A stretch of 45,958 nt of DNA from Anaerobutyricum stercoris (GTDB lineage: Bacteria; Bacillota; Clostridia; Lachnospirales; Lachnospiraceae), in the NCBI GenBank assembly GCA_019116455.1, contig DXBR01000020.1, positions 1 through 45,958 of the forward strand, written 5' to 3'. Made by a program: the position numbers and the translations under genes. Positions 42,625-45,958 of the stretch are shown here, one piece after another. The notes below the pieces were generated by a model, which worked only from the letters and a program-made list of their open reading frames with translations, was not told the origin of the DNA and did not search any database. The number at the start of each line of letters is the position of its first letter. The stretch's first letter is position 1.

Positions 42625-44439
42625 CTACCGCCTCATGGACAAAAAGGCGTCGTAAATATTCACCATCCCGTAGCCCCACTCCCGATTCGGGTAATCGTAG
42701 GCGCCGGGACGGTCCGCCCCCTGAATGAGATAAAACCGCATATTCTGCCCATTTAATGACAAATCGTTGCCCTGCACGATGGCCCACTCCTGCATGAGAG
42801 CGCCGATGCCTGCCCCAAAGGCGGCGGCAACGCTGCTGCCGCTGCGGCTGATCTCCCGGCGGCCGTCGCCGGAAGCGGCCGCCGGAGACGGTATATGCAC
42901 ATCCACTCCCGGAGCTGCCAGGTCGGGTTTCACCCGGCCGTCGCGGGTGTATCCCTGGCTGGCGCGGACATACAGGCTCTGCGACGCGGCGTCATAAGGC
43001 ACATAGGTGATGCCGTAAATGGCGTCCCCCGGCGAGGTCAGTGTGTCCGTGGCCTCCGGACTCACGAAAAATGTATCTTCTTTCAGGAAGTTGGTGATGG
43101 GCATCCACAGGTTAAAGGTGCGGTTTCCCTGCCCTTCGGCATAAACCCGCAGCCGCCAGAGACCGGCGGCGGGACTCCGGAAGTTCATGCGGATCACCTG
43201 TTCGCCTCCCACGGTCTCTCCCACAAAGGAGCGGATCTGGAGTACGGTGTTTTCCGGAAAGAAACGGATGCTCCGGAATTCATTTAATTTGAGTTGAATC
43301 CGCTCCACAGTTTCTCCGCCCGGAGAGATCAGACCCACGGAAAACGTCACCGGCGCATCGCCCCACAGCTCCATGATAAACCCGTTCTCTCCTTCCGCCA
43401 CGTTAAACTCCACCGTCTCATATTCCTCCCCTGCCGGTACATTTCCCCGAAAATGATGCCCGCTGATACCTTCGTTTCCAGAGGCGATGTGGAAAGAAAC
43501 GCCCGGCAGCAGAGAGTTCTGAGAGATATACCGTTCCAGACTGCCGTTCCCGCTGTGGCCGCCCAGATTAGTACCAATACCGATACAGATAGATACCGGC
43601 CGCTGCAGCGCCGTCGAGATACCCAGCACATACCGGATGGCGAGTATCACATCATCTTCCTGACACGCCCACACATCGTCCCGCACAGAATAAAAATCCA
43701 GAAGATATTTTTTCGGCCGTTTCAGTTTCACAACCACCAGCTCACTGTCCGGAGCCGCCCCGGAGAAATCCGCCTCCTCATCTTCCCGGCCGGCCGCTAT
43801 GGCCGCCAGAAATGTACCATGTCCGTTTTCGTCCCGCGGAAGCTCTCTTGGATTGTCGGTCAGCGCCCCATCGATTGCCTCCCGGCTCCATTCTCTTCCA
43901 AAAGAGTAGCCTTCCGGCCGCTGTCCTTCCTGATCTCCCTGATCCCAGTAAGCGGCAACTTTCGTGCTGCCGTCTTCATAGCGAAACATCCCGCTGGTCA
44001 GATCAATTCCCGTATCGATAATACCCACAAGCGTCCCGATTCCCCGCAGCCCAAGCTGAGGCGAACGCCGGACACGAATGACACCTGTCTCCTCCAGTTC
44101 CCTGGAAGTCATCAGTCCATACAGCCGAGGCACCTTATTATAATTGATATCCGGCCGCTCTCCGGTAAAAGCTCCCGGCTGATATATGTATACGATTGCC
44201 TGATTATTGCCTGCCGGCTCCAGACAGAGAGACGGATAATTTTCCAGAAAGGTTGCACCGTCCAGAAGATAGTCAATCAGATAATTCTGATAGCTTTCAT
44301 CTATGGCCGCATCCACGCAGACATCGGTTCCGTTGGTACAGGCCCAGGCTCTGCCGGACTCTGCCTCCTCCGCCCCCGGCTTCCCCGCATCATTAAAGCA
44401 ATGCGTTTTGCCCGTCTGCTGATATTGCATATTTCCCAT
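42625..44439 (-). CDS. S8-family subtilisin-like serine protease
   Basis: 604 residues from the ATG at 44439 (GAGG eight bases upstream), preferred over a TTG at 44463. The triad is intact: Asp142 in GIIDTGID, His207 in NGHGTFLA and Ser536 in RSGSSVAAA, where GSS replaces the common GTS. The first 110 residues look like a propeptide-type domain, and there is a large insert between His and Ser. There is no signal peptide. This resembles the Csp-like clostridial S8 proteases, which in some species process spore germination lytic enzymes; that role here is not proven. Single gene, divergent from the HPr-like gene. Confidence 0.9.
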   Translation of the reverse strand: MGNMQYQQTGKTHCFNDAGKPGAEEAESGRAWACTNGTDVCVDAAIDESYQNYLIDYLLDGATFLENYPSLCLEPAGNNQAIVYIYQPGAFTGERPDINYNKVPRLYGLMTSRELEETGVIRVRRSPQLGLRGIGTLVGIIDTGIDLTSGMFRYEDGSTKVAAYWDQGDQEGQRPEGYSFGREWSREAIDGALTDNPRELPRDENGHGTFLAAIAAGREDEEADFSGAAPDSELVVVKLKRPKKYLLDFYSVRDDVWACQEDDVILAIRYVLGISTALQRPVSICIGIGTNLGGHSGNGSLERYISQNSLLPGVSFHIASGNEGISGHHFRGNVPAGEEYETVEFNVAEGENGFIMELWGDAPVTFSVGLISPGGETVERIQLKLNEFRSIRFFPENTVLQIRSFVGETVGGEQVIRMNFRSPAAGLWRLRVYAEGQGNRTFNLWMPITNFLKEDTFFVSPEATDTLTSPGDAIYGITYVPYDAASQSLYVRASQGYTRDGRVKPDLAAPGVDVHIPSPAAASGDGRREISRSGSSVAAAFGAGIGALMQEWAIVQGNDLSLNGQNMRFYLIQGADRPGAYDYPNREWGYGMVNIYDAFLSMRR

Positions 44440-44496
44440 ATATTCGTCCTCAACTCTCGTCAATTTTCCTATTTATATTATGCCCCGCAAAAAAAA

Positions 44497-44545
44497 TTAT
44501 GTTATTTTTTCCATCTTGATTTTTTTCTTCGAAGTGATAACATAA
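44497..44545. promoter_or_regulatory. Inverted repeat and promoter in the subtilase/HPr-like divergent gap
   Basis: TTATGTTAT (44497-44505) and ATAACATAA (44537-44545) are exact inverted copies 31 bases apart. TTGATT (44516-44521) with TAACAT (44538-44543) 16 bases later could be the plus promoter, overlapping the right copy. The 207-base gap holds both promoters. The arrangement suggests shared control but is a weak call. Confidence 0.4.
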
Positions 44546-44670
44546 AATCGTTCCTTAAAGAACAACCGATGTGAGCAGTGCCAACTGCATTGCCATGACA
44601 TTTAAAAACATTCCGTTAGAAGACACATAGAACAGATTTTGAGGATTGCAGCACACGGAGGGAAGAAACA

Positions 44671-44901
44671 ATGACTACAGCTACCGTCAACATTGATTCT
44701 TTGGACAAAATTCAGGCTTTCGTTAAAATCATCAATGAGTACAACGGCCGTTTCGACTTGGTATCTGGCTGTTCCAGAGTAAATGCCAAATCTGTTATGG
44801 GCATTTTCAGTCTGGATATATCACGTCCTTTGCACCTGAATATTTATAATGACGAGAACGCCGATTATGTCACAAATGCTATATCCGCATTTATTATCTG
44901 A
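44671..44901 (+). CDS. Orphan HPr-like protein without the active-site histidine
   Basis: 76 residues, ATG with GGAGGG upstream. The region RVNAKSVMGIFSLD matches the regulatory-serine segment of HPr (Ser41 here, equal to Ser46). The active-site loop with His15 is missing: the first strand VNID runs straight into the helix SLDKIQAFVKI, and there is no His anywhere in the protein. It is about 10 residues shorter than HPr. Similar short proteins occur in Lachnospiraceae with no known role. It could be a serine-only HPr kinase target, or a protein that merely keeps the fold. Stands alone with a leader of about 120 bases. Confidence 0.75.
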   Translation: MTTATVNIDSLDKIQAFVKIINEYNGRFDLVSGCSRVNAKSVMGIFSLDISRPLHLNIYNDENADYVTNAISAFII

Positions 44902-44999
44902 ATTTCATACAATAACAAGATCGCAGGCCCCGACAGCATCTCATTCTTCCATTAATCACCCACTGCCCCTCCGCCGGATCTTCATATAAATCCAAAACA

Positions 45000-45032
45000 G
45001 GACAGGAGAACTATTCCCTGCCCCGTTTTTTT
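45000..45032 (+). terminator. Terminator after the HPr-like gene
   Basis: GGACAGG (45000-45006) pairs with CCTGCCC (45017-45023) with one mismatch, followed by eight T (45025-45032). The 44902-45183 gap otherwise holds the palindromic repeat described below. Confidence 0.7.
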
Positions 45033-45121
45033 ATATTATAGGATTAACGTATCTTTTGACATCCTAATCTATTATAGGAAATTCCGCTGGAATTCCTATA
45101 ATATAAAAGCTCTCCGGGCGG
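45027..45121. repeat. Dispersed palindromic repeat, copy B plus a partial inverted end
   Basis: 45070-45121 matches 42155-42206 (inverted) at 50 of 52 bases. Another end of the same kind, TTTTTATATTATAGGA (45027-45042), faces it from the left, so the two ends bracket about 30 unrelated bases. It lies between the convergent HPr-like and cyclophilin genes. Confidence 0.75.
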
Positions 45122-45183
45122 GATGCCAGCCGCCACTGATCGGGCAAATGGCCGCCGTTTGCCGCCGGCCACGGATACATTTC

Positions 45184-45705
45184 TTAGCGGTCAAGTTTCT
45201 CCGGTTCCGGATATTCCTCTCCAAATGTATCTACTGTGACAGTCTTCATCACCTGTTTATGATATGGGGAATCCCCGAAAGTCTTCTCACAGGCGATTCT
45301 GTCCACCACATCCATACCTTCGATGATCTTTCCGAAAGCAGCATACTCGCCGTCCAGATGCGGCGCCGGCTTATGCATGATGAAGAACTGAGAACCAGCG
45401 GAGTCCGGCATCATCGCTCTCGCCATGGAAAGAACGCCTTCCTCATGTTTCAGCTGATTATCGAAGCCGTTGCTTCTGAATTCTCCTTTGATACTGTAGC
45501 CCGGATTGCCCGTACCATTTCCCAGAGGACATCCGCCCTGAATCATAAAGCCTTTGATGATCCGGTGGAATGTGAGCCCGTCATAAAATCCCTTCTTTAC
45601 CAGAGAGATAAAGTTATTAACAGTATTCGGAGCAATCTCCGGATACAGCTCCGCTTTCATCACGTCGCCGTTTTCCATTGTTATTGTTACGATTGGATTT
45701 GTCAT
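45184..45705 (-). CDS. Cyclophilin-type peptidyl-prolyl isomerase
   Basis: 173 residues. The compact cyclophilin core is clear: GLTFHRIIKGFMIQGG with the active-site Arg-Phe region, SMARAMMPDSAGSQFFI and the late AAFGKIIEGMDVVD. No signal peptide, so it acts in the cytoplasm on proline bonds during folding. Single gene with its own promoter, divergent from the gene at the right edge. Confidence 0.95.
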   Translation of the reverse strand: MTNPIVTITMENGDVMKAELYPEIAPNTVNNFISLVKKGFYDGLTFHRIIKGFMIQGGCPLGNGTGNPGYSIKGEFRSNGFDNQLKHEEGVLSMARAMMPDSAGSQFFIMHKPAPHLDGEYAAFGKIIEGMDVVDRIACEKTFGDSPYHKQVMKTVTVDTFGEEYPEPEKLDR

Positions 45706-45778
45706 AACTACTCTTCCTTTCTGTGCATTTTTTGCATAATATTTTACGTTTTAGCCGCATACAGCGGCGTCGGAATAT

Positions 45779-45807
45779 ATCATAGCACATTTGTTATCGT
45801 CCGCCAA
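45779..45807 (-). promoter_or_regulatory. Promoter of the cyclophilin gene
   Basis: Minus-strand TTGGCG (45802-45807), 17 bases, TATGAT (45779-45784) with TGC extension. The -35 box lies inside CCGCCTTGGCGG, a near-perfect inverted repeat. A small GCCGC/GCGGC hairpin (45754-45768) is in the leader. Confidence 0.65.
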
Positions 45808-45878
45808 GGCGGGGATTGGCGGATGCGGGCACGACAAACGCATGAATGAATAAATTGTGAACATCCATCCTGATTTTC

Positions 45879-45887
45879 TGGTATACT
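45879..45887 (+). promoter_or_regulatory. Extended -10 promoter of the right-edge gene
   Basis: TGG followed by TATACT (45882-45887), the same TGGTATACTCA string found at the defence-operon promoter. The -35 is weak. Confidence 0.5.
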
Positions 45888-45914
45888 CAAAGAAAAAAGG
45901 ATAGGAGTTCTTCT

Positions 45915-45958
45915 ATGAAAGCACTTTTAGATTATGTAAGCACAGTAACAGACAGCAG
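45915..45958 (+). CDS. Start of an unidentified gene, cut by the window edge
   Basis: ATG at 45915 with AGGAG seven bases upstream (45903-45907) and a promoter at 45879-45887. Only 14 codons are visible (MKALLDYVSTVTDS), too few to name a family. Confidence 0.55.
   Translation, partial: MKALLDYVSTVTDS

Noticed and set aside
43294..44574. 426-codon open frame on the plus strand
   Set aside because: Antisense to the subtilase gene with its intact triad; no ribosome site or recognisable domain.
1..45958. CRISPR array, tRNA or rRNA genes
   Set aside because: No regularly spaced repeats and no cloverleaf or ribosomal segments were noticed; the repeats seen are single or paired palindromes.

Overview
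The window looks like chromosomal DNA from a Gram-positive anaerobe of the Clostridia, most likely a gut Lachnospiraceae. The signs are strong AGGAGG-type ribosome sites, sigma-A promoters, a T-box leader before thrS, the HPr kinase/phosphorylase and Crh-like regulatory branch, WhiA/RapZ, a GHKL/LytTR two-component pair, and family-level resemblance of almost every protein. Species cannot be fixed from sequence alone. Base composition is fairly even except for the AT-rich left 2.4 kb, which carries a small ATPase/HNH nuclease cassette resembling Septu (PtuA/PtuB) anti-phage defence and looks acquired.

Layout. 1-461: AT-rich gene-free DNA with an outward promoter, a 33-nt palindrome, and a short promoter-to-terminator unit that could be a small RNA. 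462-2446: Septu-like ptuA-ptuB with its own promoter and terminator. 2467-7643 (minus): HAD phosphatase, membrane-anchored phosphoesterase and a large GH2 beta-galactosidase in one operon. 7760-12192 (minus): a four-gene sensory operon (membrane-anchored sugar-binding protein, HisKA_3 kinase, LuxR-type regulator, second anchored solute-binding protein) with no permease. 12446-15361 (minus): fructose PTS (fruK-fruA). 15709-16566 (plus): zinc-ribbon membrane protein. 16738-22013 (minus): hprK-glcK, then murB-rapZ-whiA-crh-like. 22128-27757 (minus): uvrC, and rpe-mrp-ftsH. 28041-29168 (plus): iron alcohol dehydrogenase. 29333-33900 (minus): dnaE and pfkA. 34107-36872: small membrane protein, nanE divergent from a DeoR regulator, and a HAD phosphatase. 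37087-40191 (minus): LytTR regulator, GHKL kinase, CPBP protease. 40275-42480 (minus): thrS under a T-box. 42625-44439 (minus): S8 subtilase. 44671-44901 (plus): second HPr-like protein. 45184-45705 (minus): cyclophilin. 45915-end: start of an unidentified gene.

How the genes fit together. Much of the window is sugar uptake and its control: lactose hydrolysis, fructose PTS, glucokinase, phosphofructokinase, ribulose-phosphate epimerase and ManNAc-6-P epimerase. Alongside sit HPr kinase and two small HPr-fold proteins that both lack the phospho-accepting histidine but keep the regulatory serine segment. The points most worth a second look are these two His-less HPr proteins, the permease-less sensory operon, the Septu-like cassette with a possible small RNA in front of it, the TGS-less threonyl-tRNA synthetase with a repeat in its leader, and a dispersed palindromic repeat seen twice.
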